Notes under the pieces: generated by a model
Database searches by the model: none
The model's input: only the letters and a program-made list of their open reading frames with translations
Told to the model about the DNA's origin: nothing
NCBI GenBank assembly: GCA_017538105.1
Contig: JAFYJN010000004.1
Location: forward strand, 1 to 49,897
Direction of reading: 5' to 3'
From: Prevotella sp.
Lineage (GTDB): Bacteria > Bacteroidota > Bacteroidia > Bacteroidales > Bacteroidaceae
Length of the DNA: 49,897 nucleotides
Part shown: positions 9,228 to 17,499 of the stretch, in pieces
Position numbering within the stretch: position 1 is the stretch's first letter
How the letters are laid out: each line of letters opens with the position of its first letter
Made by a program: the position numbers and the translations under genes

Positions 9228-9812
9228 ATTATCGACTCTTTCCTAACCATATCTGAAAAGGTTGCCGAGGGCTATTACACTGAAAAAAGGAGTAAGTTTT
9301 TGGCATTTGCACACCATGTCGACAATACTGACCAGGTGAAAGAAATAGTTGATGCCTATAGGAAACGATTCTTCGATGCTAGACATGTGTGTTATGCCTA
9401 TATGCTGGGAGCTGACAGAAAGTTGTTCCGGGCCGTGGATGATGGCGAACCATCGTCCACGGCAGGAAAACCTATTTTGGGCCAAATAAATGCGAATGAA
9501 CTGACCGATGTCCTCATTGTCGTGGTTAGGTATTATGGTGGGGTTAACTTGGGAACAGGTGGACTCATCGTCGCTTACCGTACTGCTGCACAACAAGCTG
9601 TTGCCAATGCGGAGATAGTGACTAAAATGATAGAAGAGACCGTTTCTTTCGATTTCCCTTATGTCATGATGAACAAAGTGATGAAGGTAGTCAAGGATAT
9701 GAACCCACGTATCGTGAAACAGCAGTTCGACAATACTTGTTCCATAACACTTGCAATCCGCAAGTCTGAAGCAGAACATCTGAGGAATAGGCTTGCACAA
9801 CTCAGTTTCTAA
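9228..9812 (+). CDS. YigZ/IMPACT family protein with no ATG start
   Basis: About 190 residues in a frame open from base 9213. The core matches the family: TEKRSKFLAFA, DARHVCYAYMLG, DDGEPSSTAGKPIL, VVVRYYGGVNLGTGGLIVAYR. The family is related to eukaryotic IMPACT and bacterial YigZ/YvyE; its function in translation or stress control is poorly defined. The first listed start codon in frame (TTG at 9300) would cut off the conserved segment EGYYTEKRSKF. By memory of Bacteroides homologues beginning MDTYKTI, the residues IDSFLTI here align, which puts the start near 9225-9231, where only ATT, ATT and ATC are present. I mark ATT at 9228 as a guess. The start overlaps no other gene and lies 10 bases after the DUF1015 stop, so translation may be coupled. 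Confidence 0.82.
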   Translation: MIDSFLTISEKVAEGYYTEKRSKFLAFAHHVDNTDQVKEIVDAYRKRFFDARHVCYAYMLGADRKLFRAVDDGEPSSTAGKPILGQINANELTDVLIVVVRYYGGVNLGTGGLIVAYRTAAQQAVANAEIVTKMIEETVSFDFPYVMMNKVMKVVKDMNPRIVKQQFDNTCSITLAIRKSEAEHLRNRLAQLSF

Positions 9813-9884
9813 ACAAGTGAATGACACTCACATCAACTGTTACTTGTTCAAACATTGAAGACACCCCCTGTGGTATAGATAGAA

Positions 9885-9920
9885 TCAAAAAGAGAAGTCT
9901 TTAGAGACTTCTCTTTTTGA
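9885..9920. terminator. bidirectional terminator between yigZ-like gene and tRNA-Ser
   Basis: A perfect 16-bp inverted repeat (TCAAAAAGAGAAGTCT and its complement) with a 4-base loop. It has A-rich and T-rich arms, so it gives a hairpin with a U tract when read from either strand: after the YigZ-like gene on the plus strand and after the tRNA on the minus strand. Confidence 0.8.
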
Positions 9921-9924
9921 TTTG

Positions 9925-10012
9925 CGGAAGGTGAGGGATTCAAACCCCCGATACCCGAAAGGGGTATACCGGATTTCGAGTCCAGCGCGATCGATCACTC
10001 TGCCAACCTTCC
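9925..10012 (-). tRNA. tRNA-Ser (anticodon CGA)
   Basis: An 88-base class II tRNA on the minus strand. The acceptor stem is GGAAGGT pairing with ACCTTCC, followed by discriminator G. The anticodon stem-loop is CTGGA-CTCGAAA-TCCGG, giving anticodon CGA, which reads UCG serine codons. A long variable arm (TATACCCC...GGGTATC) and the T arm GGGGGTTTGAATCCC are typical of serine tRNAs. The CCA end is not encoded. Confidence 0.96.
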
Positions 10013-10152
10013 TCTAATTGCGGTGCAAAAGTAATCAATTATTTCTTAATTACTGAATGTAATCAACACAAAGAAGGAAATTTAACCTATGTTAACAAAG
10101 ACTTGGGGTTGACATGTTGAAGAACTGACAACGAGATGTAAAACAATTGTTA

Positions 10153-11922
10153 TCAGTCAAGTTCGCTCAGTTCCAGCCACCTAAAACTCTTCTCGTCGAG
10201 CAGTTCCACAACTTCGGGAAGACGCTTACTCTTATCTGTAATTTCAACAACGCTGAGCTTGCCGCTGCTCAGGGCATCTTCTAAATCCTTGCGTTCTTTT
10301 TCAAGCGCTTCGATTTCCTTTTCCAAGGTCTCAAATTCGCGTTTTTCTTTGTAGGACATCTTCCGGCGTGTGTCATTGCGATATGATTTTTTCTCGGCAG
10401 TTTCTTTCTTCTCCTGAGGCGTATCGGGCTTTTCCTGAAGGGAATCCCAGTCGCGATACTGAGTGTAGTTGCCAGGAAAATCCATGATGTCGCCACCACC
10501 ATGGAAAACGAGCAGATGGTCAACAACCTTGTCCATGAAAAAACGGTCGTGACTCACCACGATGACACAGCCTGGAAAATCGATGAGAAATTCTTCCAAA
10601 ATCTCTAGCGTTTGAATATCAAGGTCGTTTGTGGGTTCGTCGAGCACCAGGAAATTGGGATTGCGCATTAAAACAGTGCACAAGTATAACTTTCGTTTCT
10701 CGCCACCACTGAGCTTATATACATAGTTGTACTGTTCTTCGGGTGTGAAAAGAAAATGCTGCAACAACTGCGAAGCTGTTAAGTGGACACCGCCACCAAG
10801 ATCCACATATTCAGCTATGTCTGTCACTACGTCGATAACCTTCTGCTGTTCGTCAAAATGCAAACCCTCTTGGGAAAAATAACCAAAACGCACAGTGTCG
10901 CCAATGTCGAAACGACCGCTGTCGGGCTTTAACTCACCCAGTAGCAGCTTGATGAAGGTGGATTTGCCTGTTCCGTTGTTTCCCACAATACCCATCTTCT
11001 CAAAACGGGAGAAATTATAGTAGAAATCTTTTAGTATAATGGTGTCATCAGCCCATGCTTTTGAAACATACTGGCTTTCAAAAACCTTGCTGCCGATATA
11101 TACGTTACGCGATTTCAAGCGGACCTGACGCTCCTCAAGGCGTCGTTTGGCTAAATTCTCCAACTCAAAGAAGGCTTCTTGACGGTAGCGTGATTTATGG
11201 CCACGGGCTTGGGGCATGCGGCGCATCCACTCAAGTTCACGACGATATAGGTTGTTGGCTCGCGCTATCTCGGCACGGGTGGCATCTATGCGCTGTTGAC
11301 GTTTTTCAAGGTAATAACTGAAGTTGCCACGATATACATACAGTCGATGATCGTCGAGTTCAAAAATCACATTACATACCTTGTCGAGAAAATAGCGGTC
11401 GTGTGTCACCATCAGAAGTGTACGATGGCCACGAGATAGGTAGCCCTCAAGCCATTCTATCATTTCCAGATCGAGATGATTGGTCGGCTCATCGAGAATC
11501 AAAAGGTCAGGTTCGGTTATCAACACGTTGGCCAAGGCCACACGTTTCTGTTGGCCACCGCTCAGTTCGCCCATCATACAGTTAAGATTATTGATGTGGA
11601 GCTGAGTGAGGACCTGCTTGGCTCGAAGAATTTTCTCTTCTTCCCCTTGATGGTTAAAACAGGCATCAAGGACACTCTCCTTAGGATTGATATGGGGACT
11701 CTGCTCTAAATAGCCGATGCGCAGGTCACGGCGCATCACAATGTCACCATTGTCATACCCCTCATGACCCGTCAAAATGGATAATAATGTCGACTTGCCT
11801 GTGCCATTTTTGGCTATTATGCCGATACGCTGTCCCATGCTGATGGAAAAGGACAGATCGTCAAATAGCAAACGTGCTCCGAATGACTTGGATAGATGTT
11901 GAACGTCTAACAGGGGAATCAT
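10153..11922 (-). CDS. ABC-F family ATPase, Uup-like
   Basis: 589 residues with two ABC ATPase domains and no membrane domain. Walker A motifs are AKNGTGKS (38-45) and GNNGTGKS; signature motifs are LSGGQQKR and LSGGEKRK; Walker B motifs are [12 protein letters not shown] and [12 protein letters not shown]. The linker between the domains is long and charged, as in ABC-F proteins that act on the ribosome. The C-terminus contains a predicted coiled coil ([20 protein letters not shown]), the feature of Uup, which in E. coli is linked to ribosome assembly and to suppression of transposon excision. A drug-resistance role is less likely than housekeeping. The start codon overlaps the stop of engB by four bases, so the two genes are translationally coupled. 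Confidence 0.92.
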   Translation of the reverse strand: MIPLLDVQHLSKSFGARLLFDDLSFSISMGQRIGIIAKNGTGKSTLLSILTGHEGYDNGDIVMRRDLRIGYLEQSPHINPKESVLDACFNHQGEEEKILRAKQVLTQLHINNLNCMMGELSGGQQKRVALANVLITEPDLLILDEPTNHLDLEMIEWLEGYLSRGHRTLLMVTHDRYFLDKVCNVIFELDDHRLYVYRGNFSYYLEKRQQRIDATRAEIARANNLYRRELEWMRRMPQARGHKSRYRQEAFFELENLAKRRLEERQVRLKSRNVYIGSKVFESQYVSKAWADDTIILKDFYYNFSRFEKMGIVGNNGTGKSTFIKLLLGELKPDSGRFDIGDTVRFGYFSQEGLHFDEQQKVIDVVTDIAEYVDLGGGVHLTASQLLQHFLFTPEEQYNYVYKLSGGEKRKLYLCTVLMRNPNFLVLDEPTNDLDIQTLEILEEFLIDFPGCVIVVSHDRFFMDKVVDHLLVFHGGGDIMDFPGNYTQYRDWDSLQEKPDTPQEKKETAEKKSYRNDTRRKMSYKEKREFETLEKEIEALEKERKDLEDALSSGKLSVVEITDKSKRLPEVVELLDEKSFRWLELSELD

Positions 11923-12521
11923 CCAGCTAAGTCCTTATTGATACGGTCAATATAATTGAGCAACTCGTCGCGTCCGGTCTTATTCTCACTGCTGGTGATG
12001 AAATACGGGGGCAACTCTTCCCAGGCGTCGCGTAAAGACTCCATCCATGTCTGGACATTCGACTTTGCTTTCATAGCACTCAACTTGTCTGCCTTGGTGA
12101 AGACGATGGAAAATGGAATGGCGCTCATACCCAACCAGTCAATGAAATCACGGTCTATCTTCTGGGGCGTCAGACGAATGTCGATAAGAACGAACACATT
12201 GACAAGCTGCTGTCGCTGGAGGATATAACCAGATATCATTTGGTCTATCTGTTTTTGCACGCTTTTTGAACGCTTGGCAAAACCATAACCAGGAAGGTCT
12301 ACAAGATACCAGTCATTATTGATGATAAAATGGTTGATGAGCAGTGTTTTACCTGGTGTCGATGAGGTCTTGGCAAGTCGTTTGTTGTTGCACAACATGT
12401 TAATCAGACTCGATTTGCCTACGTTGGATCGACCTATAAAGGCATATTCTGGTTTGGTATCTTGGGGACATTTGTCAACAGTGGGACTACTCAACGTGAA
12501 TTCCGCTTTTTTGATTTCCAT
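11919..12521 (-). CDS. engB: ribosome biogenesis GTP-binding protein EngB (YsxC/YihA)
   Basis: 200 residues, the usual length. GTPase motifs: G1 [10 protein letters not shown] (30-39), G3 DLPGYGFA, G4 TKAD, and G5 SSE. EngB is an essential GTPase needed for late 50S subunit assembly. The N-terminal [11 protein letters not shown] fixes the start. A Bacteroidota-type promoter lies 24-55 bases upstream. The gene is followed by the ABC-F ATPase with a four-base overlap, so two ribosome-related NTPases share a transcript. Confidence 0.96.
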   Translation of the reverse strand: MEIKKAEFTLSSPTVDKCPQDTKPEYAFIGRSNVGKSSLINMLCNNKRLAKTSSTPGKTLLINHFIINNDWYLVDLPGYGFAKRSKSVQKQIDQMISGYILQRQQLVNVFVLIDIRLTPQKIDRDFIDWLGMSAIPFSIVFTKADKLSAMKAKSNVQTWMESLRDAWEELPPYFITSSENKTGRDELLNYIDRINKDLAG

Positions 12522-12544
12522 GTGCTTTTTTTTGATTGCTCAGG

Positions 12545-12576
12545 CAAAAGTAATTATTTTCTAGCAAATACACAAA
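12545..12576 (-). promoter_or_regulatory. promoter for engB
   Basis: On the minus strand TTTG (12576-12573) and TACTTTTG (12552-12545) are 20 bases apart, matching the Bacteroidota -33/-7 consensus, and point into engB. Confidence 0.7.
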
Positions 12577-12682
12577 TCTTATGTTATCAATCTGCGTTGC
12601 GACAGTATTACACGCCATTCCTCGTTTTTGTCGCAATAATGAGATGGAGTCTCAACAAACTAAAGCTTTTTCCTATTATATT

Positions 12683-12714
12683 ATTGGAACGTGTTTTAAA
12701 TTGCCTTATTTTTG
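12683..12714 (+). promoter_or_regulatory. promoter for the PepSY-like gene
   Basis: ATTG (12683-12686) and TATTTTTG (12707-12714) are 20 bases apart, about 47 bases before the next ATG. The -33 box is one base off TTTG. Confidence 0.55.
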
Positions 12715-12760
12715 AGATGTGAAATGAAAACAAAAGAAAAAATTAACAAAAATCTCTATT

Positions 12761-13192
12761 ATGAAAAAGTGTAAATTTCTGGTTTCATCATTAATCGGAT
12801 TAATGACTCGTTCCGTTTCATGCAAGGCGAATGGAGATGTGATGTTCGTAGAACAACTACCCATGTCAATAAAACTCTTCGTTCAGAAGAATTTCCCCAA
12901 TCTGGCGATAGCATATGCTGAAAAGAAGAAAAGTACGCAAGGAACAGGCTATGAGGTTAACCTAAATAATGGTACGGAATTGTATTTCAATATGAGTGGC
13001 AACTGGAATATGATTGACTGCAAGTCAGATGCTCTGCCGGTTTCGCTCATACCAACGAAGGTTTTCAATGTAGTAGACCAACAGTTTACCAATGCACAAC
13101 TTGTTAAAATCGTCAAGAGGAATCAAGACTGTGATATTGTACTGTCTAATGGCGTAGTTTTGCGGTTTGACATGAATGGCGAAGTAGCCTGA
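12761..13192 (+). CDS. small secreted PepSY-like protein
   Basis: 143 residues. The N-terminus (KKCKFLVSSLIGLMTRSVSC) is a short hydrophobic export signal, possibly a weak lipobox at SVSC. The mature part contains two copies of a PepSY-like unit: LPMSIKLFVQKNFPN...YEVNLNNGTELYFNMSGNWNMIDC and LIPTKVFNVVDQQF...DIVLSNGVVLRFDMNG. This two-unit pattern is the one seen in the Bacteroidota PepSY-like (PF11396-type) periplasmic proteins. The function of these is not known; inhibitor-like binding has been suggested by fold. It stands alone, between its own promoter and a hairpin, with the minus-strand engB diverging upstream. Confidence 0.8.
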   Translation: MKKCKFLVSSLIGLMTRSVSCKANGDVMFVEQLPMSIKLFVQKNFPNLAIAYAEKKKSTQGTGYEVNLNNGTELYFNMSGNWNMIDCKSDALPVSLIPTKVFNVVDQQFTNAQLVKIVKRNQDCDIVLSNGVVLRFDMNGEVA

Positions 13193-13229
13193 ATATCCCT
13201 CTCTTAGCACTATATTAGTGCGAATAAGT

Positions 13230-13261
13230 TAAGACCTATTCCTTTATTGGAGTCGGTCTTA
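13230..13261. terminator. hairpin downstream of the PepSY-like gene
   Basis: TAAGACC at 13230-13236 pairs with GGTCTTA at 13255-13261, with a possible inner TTCC/GGAG helix. There is no T tract, so this may be a weak terminator or RNA stabilising hairpin rather than a classical terminator. Confidence 0.4.
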
Positions 13262-13313
13262 ATGGCGTTATGTGATGGTTAGACAGGCTCATTACCATAA
13301 TTTTCCTTCTTTT

Positions 13314-13345
13314 TTTGGCCGATTGATATTATTTCGCTAATTTTG
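13314..13345 (+). promoter_or_regulatory. promoter for the DUF445 gene
   Basis: TTTG (13314-13317) and TAATTTTG (13338-13345) are exactly 20 bases apart. The -7 box contains the TTG at 13343, so that TTG cannot be the translation start. Confidence 0.8.
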
Positions 13346-13363
13346 AACCCAACAAAATGCATA

Positions 13364-14356
13364 ATGACAATGGCCGGCTTCTCTATCTATTATGTCACTG
13401 CTCCGCTCATCGGTGGTGTCATCGGTTACATAACCAATTACATCGCCATAAAAATGTTGTTCCGGCCACATACGGCTAAATATTTGTTTGGAATGAAGTT
13501 GCCTTTTACCCCGGGCATCATACCAAAAGAGAAAGGACGCATAGCGGAAGCCATAGGAGGAGCCATCAGTCAGAATTTGATGAACCACGAGGTGCTCTCC
13601 CGCTATCTTCTCTCAGAGGGGATGAAAGGGAAAGTACGACATATGGTTGAAGAATTCATGGTTGTGCAAAAGAGAAACTCTGAGAGTGTCGCTGATTTCC
13701 TAAAACATTATATGTCGGAAAAAGAGCTGCAAAGCATTGTGACTAGTGTCAATATTGATTTGACAAAACAGGTACATTCCAAATTAGCTGATTCTGAAGT
13801 GGGGAAAAATGTCGCCCACATTGTCGTTGGAAGTGTAGTGGAGAAGATGAAAAGGATGAATCCCACGGAGGTTTTGGGAGGGCTGTTCTTGGGATTAGGC
13901 GGATTGAGAGCAATGGCGGCAAAGTTCGCAGGTGCCAGTCTGTGGAATAAATTCTTTACAATGCTGCAAGCACCTGCTGAAAGAATGTTGACGGGTAACA
14001 TCAACAAAATGTTGGAGAAAAACGGTGAGGAGATAGTCTCCAAAATGCTTGGAAATGAAGTGGATACTTTCATTAACACGCCAGTATGTAAATTGCTGGA
14101 GGGAAAGGATGAACAAATCGAACAAGTTGTAAATACCATGGAGACGGTGTACCAAAGCATCATATCCGACCATCTGCCTCGAATTCTTGAATCCATAGAC
14201 ATATCCAAAATCGTCAGGGATAGAATTAATGAGATGAGCATGGATGAGACGGAGAAAATCATCTTCCAGGTCATGGACAAAGAATTGAAAGCCATTGTCT
14301 GGCTTGGGGCTCTTCTCGGAACCATTATGGGTTGCATCAATATCATCTTCAGATAA
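13364..14356 (+). CDS. DUF445 family membrane protein
   Basis: 330 residues from the first ATG after the promoter (a second ATG follows two codons on). The N-terminal segment GFSIYYVTAPLIGGVIGYITNYIAIKMLFRP is a membrane helix with the conserved GYITNxxAIKMLFRP signature of DUF445 (YheB-like) proteins. Next comes the LPFTPGIIPKEKGRIAEAIG motif and a long amphipathic helical region, closed by a C-terminal membrane helix (IVWLGALLGTIMGCINIIF). The topology suggests one anchor at each end with the middle in the periplasm or cytoplasm. The molecular role of the family is not known. The downstream oxidoreductase gene starts 57 bases later. Confidence 0.88.
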   Translation: MTMAGFSIYYVTAPLIGGVIGYITNYIAIKMLFRPHTAKYLFGMKLPFTPGIIPKEKGRIAEAIGGAISQNLMNHEVLSRYLLSEGMKGKVRHMVEEFMVVQKRNSESVADFLKHYMSEKELQSIVTSVNIDLTKQVHSKLADSEVGKNVAHIVVGSVVEKMKRMNPTEVLGGLFLGLGGLRAMAAKFAGASLWNKFFTMLQAPAERMLTGNINKMLEKNGEEIVSKMLGNEVDTFINTPVCKLLEGKDEQIEQVVNTMETVYQSIISDHLPRILESIDISKIVRDRINEMSMDETEKIIFQVMDKELKAIVWLGALLGTIMGCINIIFR

Positions 14357-14413
14357 CCTTTAAATCCATTTATCGCTTCCAATTTTTTTATTTCCTATTA
14401 ACTTCCAATATTA

Positions 14414-15397
14414 ATGAAATACATTAAATGGGGCTTCATTGGCTGCGGCGAGGTGACAGAGATAAAAAGCGGACCAGCTTTCAACGAAGTGGAGGGCTCT
14501 TCCGTGGTGGCTGTCATGAGCCGGAACAAAGACAGGGCGAAAGACTATGCCTGTCGACATGGCGTTCCGCGATTCTACACTGACCCGCAGGAGTTGATTA
14601 ACGACCCTGACATTAACGCAATATATGTAGCCACACCACCTTCCAGTCATGCTACCTATGCTATCATGGCCATGATGGCAGGAAAACCGGTGTATGTGGA
14701 GAAACCGTTGGCGGCGAGTTACGATGACTGTGTGCGCATTAATCATGTGAGCGAGAAGACGGGTATTCCGTGCTTCGTGGCATACTACCGACGTTACCTT
14801 CCTTATTTTATAAAGGTGAAGGAAATCGTTGATAGTGGGGTCATTGGCAAAATTATCAATGTGCAGGTTAGGTTTGCATGCCCGCCTCGTGAAATCGACT
14901 ACGCTACTGGTAATGAACTGCCGTGGCGACTTCAACCAGAAATATCAGGTGGTGGATATTTCTATGATTTGGCACCACATCAGCTTGATCTATTACAAAA
15001 TATGTTTGGGGTTATTACCGATGCTTATGGTATGTATGCCAATAGGGGTGGACTCTATGAGGCTGAGGACTCGGTGAGCGCATGTTTCCGCTTGGAAAAC
15101 GGTGTGCCTGGTAGTGGCTCTTGGTGTTTCGTGGGTCACCAGTCAGCCAAGGAAGATCGGATAGAGGTGATTGGGGACAAGGGGATGCTCGGATTCTCCG
15201 TTTACCAATACGACCCCATCCTTTTAGTCACCTCTGACGGGTCGACAAGTATCACCGTACCCAATCCTCCTTATGTTCAACTGCCAATTATTAAAGCGGT
15301 CATTGAACACTTGCAAGGCTTCAATATCTGCCAATGCACCAGTGTGTCAGCTACGCCCGTCAATTGGGTGCTAGACCACATATTGGGAAAATTCTAA
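14414..15397 (+). CDS. Gfo/Idh/MocA family NAD(P)-dependent oxidoreductase
   Basis: 327 residues. The N-terminal Rossmann domain begins KWGFIGCGEVTEIKSGPAF (GxGxxx dinucleotide loop), and the family EKP motif appears in VEKPLAASYDDC. The C-terminal alpha/beta domain contains the segment SGGGYFYDLAPHQLDLL, whose His is at the place of the catalytic His of this family. The substrate, probably a sugar or polyol derivative, cannot be read from the sequence. It is between the DUF445 gene and the DUF1460 gene, both on the same strand with short gaps (57 and 36 bases), so the three may form a transcription unit. Confidence 0.88.
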   Translation: MKYIKWGFIGCGEVTEIKSGPAFNEVEGSSVVAVMSRNKDRAKDYACRHGVPRFYTDPQELINDPDINAIYVATPPSSHATYAIMAMMAGKPVYVEKPLAASYDDCVRINHVSEKTGIPCFVAYYRRYLPYFIKVKEIVDSGVIGKIINVQVRFACPPREIDYATGNELPWRLQPEISGGGYFYDLAPHQLDLLQNMFGVITDAYGMYANRGGLYEAEDSVSACFRLENGVPGSGSWCFVGHQSAKEDRIEVIGDKGMLGFSVYQYDPILLVTSDGSTSITVPNPPYVQLPIIKAVIEHLQGFNICQCTSVSATPVNWVLDHILGKF

Positions 15398-15433
15398 ACT
15401 CTCACTCTAACTATTTTAATTACCATTTCCAAA

Positions 15434-16282
15434 ATGAAACACCTTCTTTTTTTCTTTTTGCTTTTCATCCTTGCCTTCCCTCTAAGGGCAACTGAACCAG
15501 AATACACTAATACAGACAGCCAACTCATTACTCGATTACTTACCGAGGCAACCCGTATGCCTAAAAGCACAAATTGGACACTCCATTTTGCAAAAAAGTT
15601 TTTAGGTCGACCATATGTGGCGCATACGCTTGACAACAATGAATACGAAAGATTGGTGGTGAACACTCGACAACTTGACTGCACAACGTTCGTCGAAACG
15701 GTTGTGGCTCTCTCTTTGTGCGCCAAGAACGGAAAAACGAGTTTTGCTGATTACTGCGCTTACCTTGCCAAAATAAGGTATGCTGGAGGTAAGGTGGCTT
15801 ATACGCACCGTAACCATTATTTTTCTACATGGATAGAGGAAAACACAAAAAACGGAGTGGCACGTGAAATACAGTCTATCAACGCACCGTTCACTGCGAT
15901 TCAAACAGTGACCGCTAACTTTATGAGCACCCATGTCAGTTCGTACTCCATGCTTAACCGTCATCGCGAATGGCTTAGTGACATTGTTAGGCAGGAACGG
16001 GCTATCACGGGAAAGAAGTACCGATTTATTCCAAAGAGTGCCGTCAACAGCTCGCAAGCGATGAAATCTGCCGTTCATGATGGAGACATCATTGCTATTG
16101 TCACCAATAAGAAGGGACTGGAAATTGCACATTTGGGTATTGCTGTGTGGAAAAACGACGGACTCCACATGATAGATGCTTCGTCTATCTCCAAGAAAGT
16201 CATCAGCGAAACGCTCACACTTTCACAATACCTCCAACGCCATCCCTCCCACCTCGGCATCAGGGTTGTAAGGTTGAAATGA
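15434..16282 (+). CDS. DUF1460 family secreted protein, putative NlpC/P60-like cell-wall amidase
   Basis: 282 residues with a strong signal peptide (KHLLFFFLLFILAFPLRA). The mature part carries the DUF1460 hallmarks: FLGRPYVAHTL, the Cys motif LDCTTFVETVVAL and a later His in EIAHLGIAVW. These positions fit a Cys-His peptidase of the NlpC/P60 superfamily, for which a role in cleaving peptidoglycan peptides or muramyl peptides is known for relatives. It should act in the periplasm. Cys in LDC and His in IAHLGI are the inferred catalytic pair. It follows the oxidoreductase gene by 36 bases. Confidence 0.86.
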   Translation: MKHLLFFFLLFILAFPLRATEPEYTNTDSQLITRLLTEATRMPKSTNWTLHFAKKFLGRPYVAHTLDNNEYERLVVNTRQLDCTTFVETVVALSLCAKNGKTSFADYCAYLAKIRYAGGKVAYTHRNHYFSTWIEENTKNGVAREIQSINAPFTAIQTVTANFMSTHVSSYSMLNRHREWLSDIVRQERAITGKKYRFIPKSAVNSSQAMKSAVHDGDIIAIVTNKKGLEIAHLGIAVWKNDGLHMIDASSISKKVISETLTLSQYLQRHPSHLGIRVVRLK

Positions 16283-16454
16283 GATCTCTTTAAAATTTTG
16301 ATAAGTGTAAATATATCATAATCTTATCTTTCCACATATCCTTTCATGAAATATTTAAGAACAGACAACGTCCATTAAAAAGTATCTTCTCCATTCCATC
16401 TGTTAAATACTGTTATTTTCTTAATAATAATCTTAAACTATTGAAGGGTCTTTC

Positions 16455-16483
16455 TTTGATATGCTAAAGACATGGTAATTTTG
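16455..16483 (+). promoter_or_regulatory. promoter for the small lipoprotein gene
   Basis: TTTG (16455-16458) and TAATTTTG (16476-16483) lie 17 bases apart, slightly short of the usual 19-20. The -7 box is a perfect match and is 33 bases before the ATG. The rest of the 234-base gap is AT-rich, with no further pattern seen. Confidence 0.6.
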
Positions 16484-16516
16484 CAAAACTTTTTGTTTTA
16501 CAAATAATTAATTGTT

Positions 16517-16885
16517 ATGAAAAAACTTACTTTTATGGTCATTGCAGCTGCTACGCTGTTGATCGTTTCGTGTGGACAGAAAATGAGCCCTGAAGCTCAA
16601 AAAGCTTGGAATGATTTCAAAGCTTGTGCTGACAAAATCGATTCTGAAGAGAAAGTGGACAAACTTGAATCCGTTGAGGCTTTCAACCAGATTGTTCAAG
16701 ATTGGTCTAAGGCTTCCAAGGAGATGGAGGCTCATGCTACTGAATATTCTAAGGCAATCACTGACAGTATGGAAGCTATCACTAATAAGGTGAAACCTGT
16801 CATGGAAAAAGTTGAGAAAATCGTCGCTGAAGGTGTTGCAGAAGGTATTGCTGAAGCAGCAGAAGAAGCTGATTCTGAAGAATAA
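16517..16885 (+). CDS. small helical lipoprotein of unknown function
   Basis: 122 residues. The N-terminus KKLTFMVIAAATLLIVSC ends in a lipobox (LIVSC), so Cys20 should be lipidated. The mature part is almost all charged, Ala/Glu/Lys-rich helix, with heptad-like spacing (MEAITNKVKPVMEKVEKIV) and a final acidic EEADSEE. I do not recognise a family. It has its own promoter and a strong terminator, so it is a single-gene unit. Its alanine codons are mostly GCT and other codons are biased too, unlike neighbouring genes, which suggests high expression. An abundant envelope lipoprotein, by general analogy with Lpp-like proteins, is possible but unproven. Confidence 0.8.
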   Translation: MKKLTFMVIAAATLLIVSCGQKMSPEAQKAWNDFKACADKIDSEEKVDKLESVEAFNQIVQDWSKASKEMEAHATEYSKAITDSMEAITNKVKPVMEKVEKIVAEGVAEGIAEAAEEADSEE

Positions 16886-16906
16886 TCCTATTTTTCCATC
16901 AACCAT

Positions 16907-16944
16907 AGCGGTGCATCTGAATAATCGGATGTACCGCTTTTTTT
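16907..16944 (+). terminator. Rho-independent terminator of the small lipoprotein gene
   Basis: A 14-bp imperfect stem (AGCGGTGCATCTGA / TCGGATGTACCGCT) with a 4-base loop is followed by seven T, ending the unit 21 bases after the stop. Confidence 0.9.
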
Positions 16945-16985
16945 GTATAAAGAAATCGTTTTCATGTGTTTTTCAGCCTCTTTTG

Positions 16986-17017
16986 ATTGTATAATTGGAT
17001 AATTTATATTACCTTTG
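16986..17017 (+). promoter_or_regulatory. promoter for the rseC-rnf operon
   Basis: ATTG (16986-16989) and TACCTTTG (17010-17017) are 20 bases apart; the -7 box fits TAnnTTTG exactly and the -33 box is one base off. It is about 50 bases before the first gene of the operon. Confidence 0.65.
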
Positions 17018-17066
17018 CAATTGTAAACTACACATTACAAATATTGCGTAGTTTTCATATCGTACC

Positions 17067-17483
17067 ATGGGAAGAATCAAACACGAAGGCATCATACAGT
17101 CCATTGATGAACAAGGCATCCACGTTCGTATTACGCAGATGGCGGCTTGTGCGTCGTGTAAGGTGGCATCGCAATGCCAGATGTCGGACAAAAAGGATAA
17201 AATTGTTGATGTGGAAAACCATGGTTCAACATTCATGAAAGTCGGTGATAAGGTGGTTGTCTATACCGAGGAGTCGATGGGCTTCAAAGCGGTGTTTTTG
17301 GCTTTTATCCTGCCTTTTCTCTTTATGGTTGGGACGTTGGTGGGGGTAAGTGCTTTTACTCACGACGAGCCGTTGTCAGCATTGGCTGGCATAGTGGTAT
17401 TGATACCTTATTATTGGGTGTTGTTCACACGGAAAGAGAAACTCAAAAAACAATTCCAATTCAAACTTGAAACAAATCAATAA
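17067..17483 (+). CDS. RseC/MucC-like SoxR-reducing system protein, first gene of the RNF operon
   Basis: 138 residues. The N-terminal soluble part has the conserved Cys set of the RseC family (MAACASCKVASQCQM), and two membrane helices follow (VFLAFILPFLFMVGTLVGVSA and ALAGIVVLIPYYWVLF). RseC in E. coli belongs, with the Rsx/RNF proteins, to the SoxR-reducing system. In Bacteroidota it commonly leads the RNF operon, as it does here, 16 bases before rnfB. It may help deliver or insert a redox centre, but its task is not settled. Confidence 0.88.
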   Translation: MGRIKHEGIIQSIDEQGIHVRITQMAACASCKVASQCQMSDKKDKIVDVENHGSTFMKVGDKVVVYTEESMGFKAVFLAFILPFLFMVGTLVGVSAFTHDEPLSALAGIVVLIPYYWVLFTRKEKLKKQFQFKLETNQ

Positions 17484-17499
17484 CCAATAAATCAGCATT

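Noticed and set aside
13343-13363. TTG start for the DUF445 gene
   Set aside because: The TTG is part of the -7 promoter box; the ATG at 13364 is used.
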